Shown here: piece by piece, positions 23,590 through 37,009 of the stretch
Numbering within the stretch: position 1 is the first letter of the stretch
Layout of the letters: each line of letters begins with the position of its first letter
Assembly: GCA_023548195.1 (NCBI GenBank)
Contig: JAJHZJ010000121.1
Coordinates: 2,604,220 to 2,668,219 of the forward strand
Length of the DNA: 64,000 bases
Direction of reading: 5' to 3'
From: Bettongia penicillata ogilbyi
Lineage: Eukaryota; Chordata; Mammalia; Diprotodontia; Potoroidae
Notes under the pieces: model-generated
Database searches by the model: none
What the model was told of the DNA's origin: nothing
What the model saw: the letters and a program-made list of their open reading frames with translations, nothing else
Program-made: the position numbers and the translations under genes

Positions 23590-24502
23590 ATTGGAGGGCT
23601 TGGAATAAGATATTCTAGAGGGTCAAGGAAGTACATTTACAACCAAGAACAACCTACCCAGCAATACTGAGTATAAATCCTTCAGGAGGAAAAAATGGAC
23701 ATTCAGTGAGATAGAGGGATTTCATGCATTCTTGAGAACAGATCAGAGCTAAATAGAATATTTGACTTTCAAATGCAAGGCTCGAGAGAAGCATGAGAAG
23801 GTAAACAGAAAAGAGAAATCATAAGGGACTTATTAAAGTTAAACTGTTTACATTCCTACATGGAAAGATATTTGTAACTCATAAGACCTTTCTCATTATT
23901 AAGATAGAAAGGAGTATGTATAGACAGAAGGCATAGGTATGAGTTGGATGATATCTAAAAAACTGAGGGGTGAGAGATATCCTGGAAGAAAGGGAGAGGT
24001 TGAATGGTAAATTATCTCACATCAGAGAGGTAAGAAAAAGCTTTTACAGAAGAGGCAAAGAGGTGGGAGGTGAGAGGGAGAGAGTACTTTCATCAGATTT
24101 GGCTCAAAGAGGGAATAAATTATATACCCATTCAATGGAGTGTAGAAATCTGTTAGAGAAGTGGGGGATGATAGAAGGGAGGGCAGATTGGGGGAGGTAC
24201 TAGTCAGAAGCAAAACACTTTTGAGGATGGGCAAGCTGAAAGGAGAGGGAGAATAGAATAAATGGGTGGCGGGATAGGATGGAGGGAAATATGATTAATC
24301 TTTCACAGCATGACTGTTATGGATGCGTTTTGCACCACCGAATGGGTACAGCCTGTATTGAATTGCTTGCCTTCTCAATGAAAGGAGATAGGGAGAGGGG
24401 AAGGGAGAAAAGGTGGAACTCAAGGTTTTGAAAATGAATGTTAAAATTGTTTTTGCCTGTAACTGGGGGAAAACAAAAATATGAAATAAAAATTTTAAAA
24501 AA
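23590..24502 (+). mobile_element. 5'-truncated HAL1-like copy
   Basis: Related along its length to 12530-13772: the ORF1 C-terminal end ('tttgactttcaaatgcaagg'), the purine-rich 3' region and the A/T-rich end. Direct repeats taaaatgtagagttgtt (23573-23589) and taaaatgtagaattatt (24503-24519), 15 of 17 identical, flank it. Like the long copy it runs from ORF1 directly into the 3' region without ORF2. Confidence 0.75.
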
Positions 24503-24653
24503 TAAAATGTAGAATTATTTAAGAGCTGGAAGACATATTCAAGATTTTATAGGCAGGTGAGGTCAAGGTTACATGGCTAATTATAGGCAGACATTCAAAA
24601 GTAGATCCAACGTATATTGACTACTAATTCAAGGCTTCTTAAACCATATGAGA

Positions 24654-24789
24654 GGACTTTATGTGTATAATGGATATCAGTGCTTGTCTTTTCAATGGAT
24701 GGGTAGGGGCTGGAGGGAAAAGGACAATTTGGAACTCAGAATTTTAAAGTGTATGCTTAATTTATGTTTATGCATGTTTAATTTTAAAA
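24654..24789 (+). mobile_element. Very short L1/HAL1 3' end
   Basis: 'cagtgcttgtcttttcaatg' to 'ggacaatttggaactcagaa' then 'ttttaaagtgtatg' matches the 3' end of the copies at 11123 and 23590. 8-bp repeats atatgaga at 24646-24653 and 24790-24797 suggest its own insertion. Confidence 0.65.
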
Positions 24790-24879
24790 ATATGAGACCT
24801 TATCAAAGTACTAACTTCTCCCTTTCTTGTGACCCAGATACTAAGAGGCTATTATAAGTTAAGGAATATTCGTTCTCAC

Positions 24880-25670
24880 TCAATAAAATCATCAAGCAGG
24901 ACTTAACTGGGACCTTGAAGGATGGGTAGAGTTTGGCTAGGTGGAGGCAAAGTGTTCCAGGGAATGATAATAACAGGAAGTGGAGTAGGAATTAACATAA
25001 CATATTCAAGGGACAGAGGGGAGACCAGCATACTAGACTAGTAGGAACTTCCTAAAGTCTTGAGGAAAATAAGTTTGAATAGGTAGTGTGAGGTCAGCTA
25101 ACAGAGAGCAGTGAAAATTAAATAGATGAATGTGGCCTTGGTGTAAACTGTGAGGTATTATTACAGGTTCTTAGCAGGAAAATGGCAGTGAAAAAATTGA
25201 AGAAAGGGGCAGCAGTACTAAGGGATAAAGTGCTGGATTTTAAGTCTGGGGCACTGGGCTGGTATCCCGGGTATGCCTGTTTATTACCCACCTATGTAAT
25301 GTCTTCTGTGCCACAGGTTCCTTAGGTGTTCGGACTAGAAGACTTTTGAAGTCCCTTCTGACTCTTAACTATACGGTCACATAATTGGAAATTGGAGTTA
25401 TCAGGGAAGGAGCTAATTATTAGCTCCTGGACTAAAGCCGTGACAGTGGGAGTAGAGATAATAAGATAGACAGGAGAAATACAGAAAAATATCTTTTGTA
25501 TCTGGTAACTAATCGGATGTGCAGATGAAAGGAAGGTGACCTCTGGTTTTCAGATCTGGGTGTGATACTACCATTTACAGAGAGAGGAGGGAGAGCAAGG
25601 AAGAAGGTGATAAATTTGTCTTTGGACATGTGGAGTTTGAGGGTTGGTGAAATGTCCTATAAATAGGAGG
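24880..25670 (-). mobile_element. L2 body, reverse, split by a MIR3-like SINE
   Basis: Reverse L2 phrases occur on both sides ('agtgttccagggaatgataa', 'aaatttgtctttggacatgt'). About 25205-25385 is a forward MIR3-like copy ('ggggcagcagtactaaggga' ... 'gaagtcccttctgactctta'). Confidence 0.65.
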
Positions 25671-27744
25671 AGCCCACATGAGGGAATGCAGTTAGGCAGG
25701 ATTCATCTATGTCAATAACAGTTTTGTCGCATATGATGGATTTCCAAATTGTATTTCAGAGCAACTTTGTCTTTGGTACTTCTTTAAGGATGAATTTCCG
25801 GGGTGGAAGTCAGTCCTAGAAAGATTGGATTATAATGAAAAAACAAGACTGCTTTAGAAACCATGTATTTAATCAAAATTACAATGTATAGAATTTGGTT
25901 CCTTTTGATTCCCTTTTGACTAATTGAAAGTAGAACTTGTCATTTGGAAATTTTCAAGAAAAAGATCAGTAACTCTTCTAGGAAAATTTGAGTATAATTA
26001 TACTTAACAAAAGAAAATTTGAATATAATTCTGCCTGAATGATCTTACAAAGATAGCTTCCTAACCTTGTGAATGTTGTTTCTTCCTTTTTTACTTCAGT
26101 AGTTAAAAAAAAAAAAAGTCTTAATGTTTTTCTAGAATACCTTAAATTACCATAGAACTGAAAAGTAACCAAAGTAGAATTGTAGCAGCTAATTTAAGGT
26201 ATGTACTTCCCCTTTTAAAATTGTGTGTGTGTGTGTCTGTGTGTGTGTGTGTGTTAAACTGATTATCTGAGAATAATTATGCTTAATTCCTGAAACACAA
26301 AATTACTTCCAAAAGACAGCCTATGTCTTCTTAAACTTAATTTGAAAAGGAAAAAAAATTGAAAATGAAAAAATAGACTTATCAGCTAACTTCATTGACT
26401 TATTATTTTAATTTTGTTATTCTGTTGACATTTTATATATATTTAAATGCCCAGATTAAATTGGAAGCAAGAGGATGGGTAAAATGTGCATATATAATTG
26501 TGTTCAGTACCTACTATACTATCATATGCAATTAGGTACTTACTGTCATATCTCTCATTTTTAATGATATCTACCTTTCTTTTGATTTTACCATAGTATC
26601 TTCTCTGGGATAATCTCCTACTTAGCCCTCATGAGTTGGGTACCCATAGGCAACTGCTACTGAGGTTCTAGGGGTACCCTTTGGAGCTGCCCTTCTGAAA
26701 TTATAGATCATGAGCTCCTTCTGCAGTGCTCCTCCTAAGAGTCAGCTTGTTGACACATTGAAAAGGTATTTACTCAGTGGCAGAGTGAAAATAATAGCTA
26801 TAAAACATTCCCCTCAAAAACACAAGATATACTCTCCCACAAATACATACCATCTCTGTGAGAAGAGTGGGTTTAAATTTAGAGTGCAGTGGCACACATG
26901 TGGAATACAAGTGTAATACACTTAGTTCTCTAAGGCCTGCCCTGCTTTATAGAGTCTTATATAGTTGTTTTTCTATAGTCCATCTCCGCTGGTACCTAGA
27001 GTCTGCTTGTCTCCCCTGCTCAGCTCCCAGTCACCAGGACGAGTGCTTTCTTGAGACCGTAGTCATCTTTCTTTGCTGCCAAAATCTGTTCCTTGAAGCT
27101 GTTTCTAACCTGCATTTCTAGATGTGTCTGCCCGTCGTATCTTCCTCTGTTCATTTTATTGTAGTGTGAAATTTCTCCAACCAGTGAATTTACAAAGAGC
27201 TGGCAGAGCCGTCTTTCTCTGGGCAAGTCTCTATTACACACCATAGAAAGGTGAGGAATAAAAAGATTTTTCCAGCAGAATTCTTTTCCACAAAAATGTT
27301 CTGGATCCTTTACTGCCAGCAGTTCCTGAACTTAGCTATTAATGCCCCCAAGGGTGTGGCTGATATGTTTACTCACACAGTTCAGTTGTGCCACTCATTT
27401 CCTCAAAAGACTTGCTTGTATCTCATAAAGGTATAGTTACAGTTTGATAGATAGTTTAAAACTTTCTTAGCATATTAAAACTTAATTATCTATGACTATA
27501 TCCTGTGCCAGAAGAGGAGGAGAAAGGAGAAAAAAAAAAAAACACATCTCTTATCCCTTGCACTAGTGTTAAAATCACAAATGGTTCAGATAGCTTTGTG
27601 TTTGTGGCAGTACAGAAGTGAAGTATCTTTTGTACTATTCATACTTTATAAAAAATTCTCATCATTGATCTCTTGGTATAATTTGTTGCTTTATAGCATT
27701 CTAATAATAACCTAGTGAAGTAGGTGGTAGAAGAGTGGGGATAA
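25671..27744. other. Mostly single-copy intronic sequence
   Basis: No gene recognised; ORFs up to 87 codons (26858-27121) show no family. Contains a (TG)n run at 26222-26254. Confidence 0.4.
26222..26254. repeat. (TG)n microsatellite
   Basis: About 16 dinucleotide units with one TC interruption. Confidence 0.9.
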
Positions 27745-28140
27745 TGGAAAGTGCACTGTATTTGGTCATCCATTCAACACACACACTAGGTCAGAATTAT
27801 GCTAGGCACTGGGGCATCAACAGTAAAAAAAAAAAAAATGAAATCTCTTGTAGGCACTCAAGAAACTTATGTTCTCCTGAAGGAGGAGGGAAACCACATT
27901 CCCCATTGCTTGCACTCGTGTTAAGAACATTGTACATGGTTCAAGTGGCTTTAACTGTGCCATGGACAAGTCACTGAAATGACTTAGGAAGTCACGTCCT
28001 CAACCTTAGTTTCCACATCTATAAAAATCGGAATTATGATTCCTGTAGAGTCTACCACGCAGGATTGTTGTGAGGTTCTAACTGAAGTCATTTTAGAGTG
28101 TTGCAGAAATGTCAGCTACTGTTACCATTGTTATCATTGG
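27745..28140. mobile_element. L2 3' end (reverse) next to MIR (forward)
   Basis: 27760-27890 is a reverse L2 tail ('aattatgctaggcactgggg') carrying an A14 run. 27935-28135 is a diverged forward MIR ('ggattgttgtgaggttctaa'). Confidence 0.55.
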
Positions 28141-28999
28141 CACTGACATTTGAAGATGTTTAGATGGAGCAAGGTAAAGACATTGGCCAGTTGGGGATCT
28201 TTATTCTTTGCTTGTAGTTCTTGCCTCTACTTTTCTCCCCAGTCTCTTGTGAAGATAGTTACTTTCTGACACTTTTTGAGGTTCCACCTTTCCTTGTGTT
28301 TTACCCATCCAGAAATGGTCTATGTCCACTCAGTTGTGCTAAATTGTACAGCAGGGGGCTAAAAATACTTTGATCAGACCTTACAGAAAATTGTGGTTGA
28401 GTATGAGATTTCTAATTTTTCATACTGAAAATATGACCGAGAGGAGTTCTTCATGCTACTTGATACTTACTGTCATTTTAGTGAACTTTAAAGTAACAGA
28501 ATTCTTCATCTACCCATCATGACTCCTTTTTTCGCCCCTATTGTGTATTCTGTGAAAAATCTATGCTGGTTGACTGACATAGAAACTAATTTCATGAGTC
28601 ATGATTGTACAAATGACATCTTTTTTGTCTAGTGCTGGTAATTCTAATTGAAGATGTACAAAATGAAAGACTCCTACTCACCAGTGAGAGAATAAAATTA
28701 TCCCCAGTATGCAGAAAACAAAACAAAACAAAACAACTTGCCATCATTTCTCTCTTGCTTTTCTCGTGGCCTTTGAGGTTGGTATTATCCCCATTTTACA
28801 GGTGAGAAACATCTTGTGAACACCCTCCCTCCCCAAGCCTAGTCTGGCTGTTTGCTAAAGCTGGTATCCCTGGTTTTCCTTCCTTCAGCTGTTGCTGCTA
28901 GGTCTCATGGCACAGCTGTTCTTACCTCAGCTGATGTCATGCTCCTGAAGGGCCGTCAGGAAGAGAGAGGACTGGAACAGTAAGGAACAGAATCTTAAT
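28141..28999. other. Intronic sequence, little recognised
   Basis: A (AAAAC)n run at about 28718-28736 and a short reverse MIR-like core at 28775-28812 ('tattatccccattttacagg'). No gene seen. Confidence 0.4.
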
Positions 29000-30529
29000 T
29001 TTGATACATTCAGCTCTTTATTCTGAAACACTGGTTTGAGATAAAGTTTTGTGATTAAAAAATGCCAAATAGACATATTCTTGTGTGAGTGTCCAGGATT
29101 ATAAAAAGATACATTTTAAAGCAGATATATTAACATTTTTACATTTAAAATATACAAGATTTACATATTAATTACAAATATATTAGAAAGAAAGGAAATA
29201 AGAGATACCTGGAAGGGAATACAGATTAAAAGCACTTTTGCTTTTTTTTTAAAAAATTGATTTGTATCTATCCTGTTAAATACTGAGTTTTTTGATTATT
29301 TTCCATGTTAACTTGGTTATTTATTTTTGTTGATGGTCATTATACTTAAAATATCTTTTTTTAAAAAAGAAAATAAGCTATTTCTTAACAAAATCAGTGA
29401 TTAATCCATCTAGGGCAATTAATTCTTCCTGTTATCTCATATAGCCAATTTAATCAGTCTTCTAGCTTTTTGCATGTTATTTGTAAGGTATATTAAGTCC
29501 TCATCCTCAATAATACAAAAACATAGTTGGCAATAATAGAAATTTTGTCCTACAGACATAATTTCTTATTTACAAAGTACAATTTTTAATTATCATAGTT
29601 CATTTGAAGATTTTATATTGCTGCTTTAAAGTCATATTTCATCTCAAAGTTAAAGATCTACACACGAGTTAACTTGCAAAGAAATCAATTTCTGACTACA
29701 GTTTCATCAGACTTTTAATATTTACATAAATGTCTTTATATTAGCAGTTTAAAATTTACAAATGACAGTGCCATAATTATTACACAGAATTTGTTATACA
29801 TAAACTTTCTTATTAAAATAAGTCCATTTAATTCCATCCATATTGATTTGCGTATTCATTTTCTTATTTTATAACAAGGTAAGTGATCAATTAATACATA
29901 CTTTACTTATTTGATTAGCAAGTAAACCTTATTTGCAAAGTGGTTTGAGGTTTGAACATGGAATCAGGAAAGACTTTGGTTAAAGTCTCTCTTCTCAGTC
30001 ATTCTAGGTAAGTCATATAACCTTTTCGTGCCTCAAACAAATCCCTAGAACTTACCTACTGATTTATAGATGGACTTTAGGTGGAGGGATTTCCTTCAGT
30101 TGGAATCTCCTACAATAGGGAAATCATGGATCTTTGGGAATATTCATATAATTTACTTTAAAATAATATTTCATTGATTTTTTTTCTATCTTTCTGTTGT
30201 CAGAAAGATAGAAATCATCCTTCTGCATTTATTAAATTTTTTCTTTTCTTGGTTCAATTGATCCAGTTCTCAAAATATGTTGGATAGAGTAATTTTTTTA
30301 GATTTGTTATGTCTTAGAGTCATTATTTCAACATGTGGTTGAAGAGCCTTTGTTATATGGTATTCAGTCTTTGGGGTAGTGCTTTGAGGTTTTTCTTTTT
30401 TCCATACCTATTACTTTGTAAGTAACTATTCCATTTTGAATGCTGAAAATTTGTTTTATCCACAGAGAGAGATTCTGAAAAGTTAATTGAACAGAAATTT
30501 TTCTTGTAAATGTAAGATTTTATGCTTCA
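29000..30529 (-). other. Sequence downstream of GPR183, probable 3' UTR and flank
   Basis: Very AT-rich, free of obvious repeats and of ORFs. Read on the - strand it follows the GPR183 stop codon directly, so its first part must be 3' UTR. Candidate AATAAA signals on the - strand lie at 29320-29325 and 29014-29019, and ATTAAA variants lie nearer the gene. Which one is used cannot be told by eye. Confidence 0.45.
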
Positions 30530-31603
30530 TTACCTTCCATTTGAAGACTTAGAGTGGATCATTGTTTGATTTTCTGTCATTTCGCGTGAGTTTTCCTCAG
30601 GAGCTGACCTAACGGCACTTGAAATTGATACACTAACTTGACGTTTCAGCATTTTCATAACCCTTCTCTTGTAACCTTTGCACGCAAAGAAATATATAAA
30701 AGGGTCCATGCAGCAGTTGAAGTTCATCAGACACACAGTAAAATGGAGGGAGATCTGGAATATTTGCTGTTCTTTACAGTCTGGTTCTTTCTGTAGCTTC
30801 TTAATCATATGTTGGATAATCGCGATATGATAGGGTGTGAAACAGACGACAAAAACAATAATTATGAAAATAATTGTGTTGAGAGCCTTTTTGTTTACCC
30901 CTGATTTCTCAGTTAGTGGGTTTTGTTTGGCAGTTTGTAAGAGTTTGCAACATATTTGAGAATAGCAAATCAGTATGATGACAAGTGGGATAGCGTAGCC
31001 TATGAAGCAGGCACCGAGGAGAATCCAGGGAAGATTTTCTATTTCCTCAAAGTTTGGGTATTCCATGCATGTTATCCTTCCATGTTCTTCCTTTGACATA
31101 GAGTGTATGAGTAGTGGGAGTGTCTGACCAAACACCAGAATCCAGATGAAAATGCACACACATTTAGCATGTTTGCTTCTTTTCATCTTGTTGTATCGAA
31201 GAGGGTGGACCACCGCGAAGAATCTGTCAATACTCAGACAAGTCATGAAGTTCACACCTGCATATGTGTTAATGTAAAATATAAGAGCAGTTATCCTGCA
31301 GGAGCTTTCACCAATTCTCCAGTCAAATCCCATTGCATAGTAGGCTATCCGGGTTGGCAAGGCAGTAGTAAAAAGTATATCAGAAATGACGAGGTTTGTT
31401 GAATAGAGAGTGGTGGAATTGATTTTTTTTCTGTTCTGAAAAATGACAGACAAGGCTAATAGGTTGCCAAGGAGTCCAATGATGAAGACAGCACTGTAAT
31501 GAAGAGGCATTAAGATCTTTGCTGTACTTTGGTGCGCATAAAGGTCACAGTGTGACATATTTGTTGGAGAAGTTGTAAAAGGTGCTGTGAGATTGGTTTC
31601 CAT
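30530..31603 (-). CDS. GPR183: GPR183 (EBI2), oxysterol-sensing G protein-coupled receptor
   Basis: A plasma-membrane class A GPCR. Known family role: binding 7alpha,25-dihydroxycholesterol and signalling through Gi to guide B cells, T cells and dendritic cells. The single exon encodes 357 residues (human 361 as I recall). Seen: N-glycosylation sites N4 and N15; seven hydrophobic segments; N47 in TM1 (GNLLA); D75 in TM2; C102 and C179 for the TM3-ECL2 disulfide; DRF at 126-128, as in human, instead of DRY; W154; P206; CFTPYH at 254-259; DPFIY at 300-304; a Ser-rich tail. R85, Y110, Y114 and Y258 align with human R87, Y112, Y116 and Y260, reported oxysterol contacts. ECL3 (about 271-282) is shorter and diverged. 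Start M at 31603 is chosen because a splice acceptor lies 22 nt upstream, so the further 22 open codons are intron. It lies antisense within UBAC2. Confidence 0.97.
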   Translation of the reverse strand: METNLTAPFTTSPTNMSHCDLYAHQSTAKILMPLHYSAVFIIGLLGNLLALSVIFQNRKKINSTTLYSTNLVISDILFTTALPTRIAYYAMGFDWRIGESSCRITALIFYINTYAGVNFMTCLSIDRFFAVVHPLRYNKMKRSKHAKCVCIFIWILVFGQTLPLLIHSMSKEEHGRITCMEYPNFEEIENLPWILLGACFIGYAIPLVIILICYSQICCKLLQTAKQNPLTEKSGVNKKALNTIIFIIIVFVVCFTPYHIAIIQHMIKKLQKEPDCKEQQIFQISLHFTVCLMNFNCCMDPFIYFFACKGYKRRVMKMLKRQVSVSISSAVRSAPEENSREMTENQTMIHSKSSNGR

Positions 31604-31650
31604 TTTTTGCTGGAATTTAGGTTCCCTGGGGGGAAAAGGTAGAAGCAGAT
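31604..31650 (-). promoter_or_regulatory. GPR183: GPR183 splice acceptor and short 5' leader of the coding exon
   Basis: On the - strand a pyrimidine-rich run (cttctaccttttcccccc) ends in AG at 31627-31626, and the exon begins at 31625. The leader from there to the ATG is 22 nt. Human GPR183 likewise has a non-coding first exon and a long intron. The donor exon should lie at higher coordinates but was not identified. Confidence 0.8.
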
Positions 31651-32389
31651 AATTAATTAAAAGCATCATAAATCATCTGTTGCTGAGAGGAAGAATCCTC
31701 TAGTTATGCCTGACAACTCTTCTCTTTGATATGAAATTCAGCAATTGTAAAATGAAGGTTGGGGGTGTAAATAGAGTGTAAGAGTCTTAAGTTAAAAATT
31801 CATGTTGCCACAATCATAGCTTAATAAAGAGCTGGGGAAGTCCTGGGCAAGAGAAATATATCAATATAGATGAGATCAAGCCTCTTTTCTGGTATAGGGA
31901 AAGCACTGGCTTCTTAGTCTGAAATTCCCCTCCTTCCTTCTGAATCACTGTGTGATTAAAATAAAATGATATGTGAAGCCCCCTACATCTCCGACAAGCA
32001 TAGAACTATGGTTTGAAGCTGAATTTCAGTTGGACATTTTTAATATGTGGTGCCTATCACTGCCAGGAAATGAAATTAGTCATACATTTAGAATACTGTG
32101 AGGGTTACCACAATGATCTGATTTGTGTCAGAAAAGTGTGAAAAGCAGACTCAAAGCTTCATGACAAACCAAAGGTGGTGTTTTTAAGTTCTAAAGAAAA
32201 AGGGAAAAACACTAAGAGACCCAGAGAAGCATGTATTTGAGGAAACGGCAGAGTAGTGAATTCCCTGAAGCTATTTCTGAAAGGAATACATTTAGGAGAA
32301 TCTCTGTACACAGATCTGTTTTCTCAAGGGGACCAAGGAATTAGCAGGAAGTCTCTCTGTGTCCAACTATGATTCTACTTACTTTACAT
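31651..32389. other. GPR183 5' intron, unrecognised sequence
   Basis: No repeat or ORF signal. Upstream of the coding exon on the - strand, so it is part of the receptor gene's first intron. Confidence 0.45.
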
Positions 32390-32925
32390 CTATATCTCAT
32401 AAATACCACCACCAAGATCCATCTACCTTTGCGTGTTGTCGCCATAGTACCTTTATGGTTCCACACATCCATACCTTTTCTTTTACTTGGGCTACATTCT
32501 AAACAAATTGTGAACTGCTTTCTCTCTTTACACAGCTTGGGTTCTTCCACCTCCATGCCTTTATTAATGTTTACTCTGCTTATGTTTATGTCCTCCCATT
32601 ACATCCCCAATTTAGACCTGTTAAAAGTCCTGTCCATCCTTGAAGCTGCTTTACATGCAGCCTCTTCCATGAAGCACTGCCATGTTCTTCTCTAATCATT
32701 AATGATTCTCTTCATCTCCAAATATGTATTGCTGCATCTGTATCTGTCTCTGGTATGTCCTAAGCTTGTGCCATTCTGTAATCTAGTTATTTGTCTACCA
32801 CATATCTCTCAACTAGATTATGAACTCTTTAGAACCAAGGATTTCAACATGTCCTATTTAACCTTCATATTTTCCCCATTGCTTAAAGTGGTGCTTAGAA
32901 GTAGGTGTTTAATGAATGTTTGTTA
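32390..32925 (+). mobile_element. L2 3' region, forward
   Basis: 'tccacctccatgcctttatt', 'cttccatgaagcactgccat', 'actagattatgaactcttta' and 'ggtgtttaatgaatgtttgt' give the forward L2 order up to its 3' end. The 108-codon ORF here (32369-32695) is a by-product of it. Confidence 0.65.
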
Positions 32926-33234
32926 CAGTTATATCTTGTGCAATAAAAGTAAGGTGATGAGAAAATCACATGTATATTTTTTGGGAAAGGGTATATGCAA
33001 GATATATTAAGGAAATGAAAATAGGAAATTGGTGGGTGGAATGAAGATTCCAGACAAAGGGTGTAGTTTAGGAAAAGGCATGAAAATTTGAACTTCCTTT
33101 TGTTATAATTCCATTTCTGAGTAAAATGTTGCTTTTTAAAAATTGTAGCCACAGCCTTTATGAAATATTTCAAAACTCGGTCTCCTAGAAAATGTCATTT
33201 AAAAAGAACATTATAGAGTTATTAGTCTTGACAG

Positions 33235-33238
<4 letters not shown>

Positions 33239-33288
<50 letters not shown>
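33239..33288. repeat. (CT)n microsatellite, about 25 units
   Basis: Uninterrupted CT on the + strand. Polypurine-polypyrimidine mirror sequence of this length can form triplex DNA. It lies about 1.6 kb upstream of the GPR183 coding exon. Confidence 0.95.
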
Positions 33289-33295
<7 letters not shown>

Positions 33296-33729
33296 CAATC
33301 ATAATTATGGTGGTTGAAAAAATGAAAGTTATAGGAATCAGGACTAAGCATTTGTTTGTCCTAGGTGGTCATTTGTTACTGTAAATATAGGTTCAACTTC
33401 TTAGCGTTAACCTAAACATGTCCACCAGAAGCAAAAATAGTATGCTTTTCCACATTTCTCAGTTTTTCAAAGTCAAAGGAAGTGGATACTTTTATAATCT
33501 GACTCTCCCTGTGGAATCCTGCAGTTTAACATAACGTTGAAAGAGAATAAATAGATCAACTTACCCAGTACCAGTTTGTCTCAAAACAGTTTGTCTGAAG
33601 TTTGAAGGGGTTGGAAAACCCCCCTCCCCCCTACATAGATTCCAAGTCATTCAAGTGTATACTCTGTTTTATGGGTCTGAATTTGTGTATATAATTTGTT
33701 CTCAGATACAATTCATGTATTTAGGCAGG

Positions 33730-34891
<1,162 letters not shown>

Positions 34892-34902
34892 ATGTTCTTA
34901 AT

Positions 34903-35158
34903 AGGGGCAGCTAGGTGGCACAGTAGGTAGAGTGACAGACCTGGAGCCAGGAGGACTCACCTTTCTGAGTTCAGGTCTAGCCTCAGACATTTCTTAACTG
35001 TGTGACCCTGCACAAGTCACTTAAACCTGTTTGCCTCAGTTTTCTCATCTATAAAGTGAGCTGGATAAGTAAATGGCAAACCACCCCAGTATCTCTGCCA
35101 AGAAAACCCCAAATGGGGTCACAGACATGACTGAAAGAGTGACTAAACACCAACAAAA
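34903..35158 (+). mobile_element. tRNA-derived SINE with RTE/BovB-like 3' end
   Basis: Head 'ggggcagctaggtggcacag', middle 'gactcacctttctgagttca', tail 'ccccaaatggggtcacagac' 'atgactgaaagagtgact'. The tail resembles the 3' end of RTE/BovB LINEs. Flanking repeats atgttcttaat (34892-34902) and atgttcctgat (35159-35169), 9 of 11 identical, are probable target duplications. Same family as 62928-63187. Confidence 0.85.
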
Positions 35159-35169
35159 ATGTTCCTGAT

Positions 35170-36084
35170 GCCCTTATATTCTTTCTTTCCACCCTCTAAT
35201 CATAAGGTCTAATGAGAGCATTTATGTCATGGTTCAAATGACTGGCAGCTATGTTACTCTTTCAGATATATTTGTACTTCGGCAGGAATCATAACCATAA
35301 ATTAAAGGAATTAATCTTGAACTGGTGAATCTAGTAAATGGGAGATGATTTTCTTTCCTCCCTAGGTGTGTATGAAATGATGTCATATATATCTACCATA
35401 CTCTTTTTGAGGCTGGCACTGCCCCAGCTATAGCTTACACACTAGGAAAAGCTAGCTTTCTAAGGATCTGCAACATTGTGCCATGCAAGGAAATTTCAAG
35501 GAACATGTCTTTTGTTTATGTATAATCTTGGTTCTTTGACTTGTTCTTTGGGAGCTGTGCAGAGAAGAGGAAAATAATTCCATCTGAGAAAAGCTCAGTG
35601 GGAAGGTATGAGAAACTTGGAAAATTAGGTGGAATAGGAATCACAGGAAGTTTATTTTATTGTAGAATTGATGGGAAGTACAGAAAGTGACAGGAGAGTA
35701 TGCTGATCATTTTGCAGCAGTAGGTCTTGGTCACTTCCGTTCCCTTGAGCACACTACACCTGCTAAACAAAAGGAATCTGTCATTAGCCCTGGTTTGCTA
35801 AGGTCTAGCGTTTGTCAAGAGCTTCCATGGGCTATCTTCTGCATTTGAGGCAGCTGAGTGACATCCAGTGGCTCAGCACCATTTAGTAGAAGAGAATTTG
35901 AGTGGCCCATGATATTTTGTATCTCCCTGTGACAAACCTTAACACCTTTTGTAAACAAGAAGCCTACGGGCTACCTGCTGTCAGTTTATTGGCAAAGTTG
36001 GTTACCAAGCTGGTTTTCTATCCATTGGACTTTGTGTTTTGTCCTGATAGCATGCCACTGATCTCTCTCTCCGCCACCACCAAC
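35170..36084. other. Single-copy intronic sequence
   Basis: Nothing recognised. ETS-like core CAGGAAGT occurs near 35643 but alone is not evidence of function. Confidence 0.35.
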
Positions 36085-36165
36085 TCACCCAATAGAATGT
36101 GAGCTCCTTGAAGTCAGGTATTACTTTTGTGTCCCTAACATTTTGCACAATGCCTTGACCACAAT
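36085..36165 (+). mobile_element. L2 3' end, forward
   Basis: 'atgtgagctccttgaagtca' through 'ttgcacaatgccttgacc'. Confidence 0.65.
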
Positions 36166-36659
36166 AGGATGAAATTTGAATACATTAATAATGATAAACT
36201 CGGGTGATTGAATTAAATCAACTTTTCATACTGTTTATGAGGAGATTCTTCATTTCTCAGATTGAATTCTTTCCGACTGATAGTTATGTCTGTGTTGGAT
36301 TTCTTCTTATGAAAATACACAGGCACTGTTTTCAGGAAAAACAAACAGCCCAGTGAGGATGTACCTCCCTAACACTGAAAAAGTGATTGGACTTCTGAAG
36401 TCTCATTTAATTGCTGTATCTTATAGAGATTTCTTTTCTCTGGTCTGTAGATATACAACAAACACTGAAGTAGAAGCAGTGTCCGTTATCACTTTGCAGC
36501 TAATCGCCATCTGCCTCTGAAATCAGTCAGGTAGAGAATAAAACAGTAGGAGAAAAATAAGTTTTCTACTGCAAAAGCTGCCTTTTCCATTCTTTTGTCA
36601 CCTGTCTTAATGCTCTCTATCTAGCATATTCTCAATATAAGTGCACTGTTAGTTTTACT

Positions 36660-36870
36660 CATATTTTGTATTTCATAGTACTGTAGATTTAGACGTGGAA
36701 GGGACCACAAGGGGCACCTAAACCAACTCCCTCACTTTACATGTACGGAAACTGAGACCCAGGGCGGTTAAGAGATTTGTCCAAGGTCACATAGGCAGTC
36801 AGCAGCAAAAGCAGCCTCTGAACCTGGGTCCTCTGACTCAAAGTTGATGCTCTTTATATCACAGGACATT
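36660..36870 (-). mobile_element. MIR3/MIR-type SINE, reverse
   Basis: 'gacgtggaagggaccacaag', 'aaactgagacccagggcggt', 'ccaaggtcacataggcagtc' and 'gaacctgggtcctctgactc' are the reverse MIR3 signature. Confidence 0.8.
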
Positions 36871-37009
36871 ATATATTACTTTTCTTTGGAGAAATTAAAG
36901 CTTATTATAAGGAAAGGATTATATGGAAAGCTGAGTGTGAAATGTTTCATAGTAATTGTCTTGTAACACACCTAATTGAGTAGGGAAATTTGCATTTCCT
37001 AGAATCCCA

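Noticed and set aside
31169..31402. 77-codon + strand ORF opposite GPR183
   Set aside because: It lies entirely antisense to the conserved receptor exon. The open frame follows from the receptor codons; no independent evidence.
32369..33010. Two + strand ORFs of 108 and 102 codons upstream of GPR183
   Set aside because: The first lies in forward L2 sequence and the second spans its end and AT-rich DNA; no domain or homology seen.
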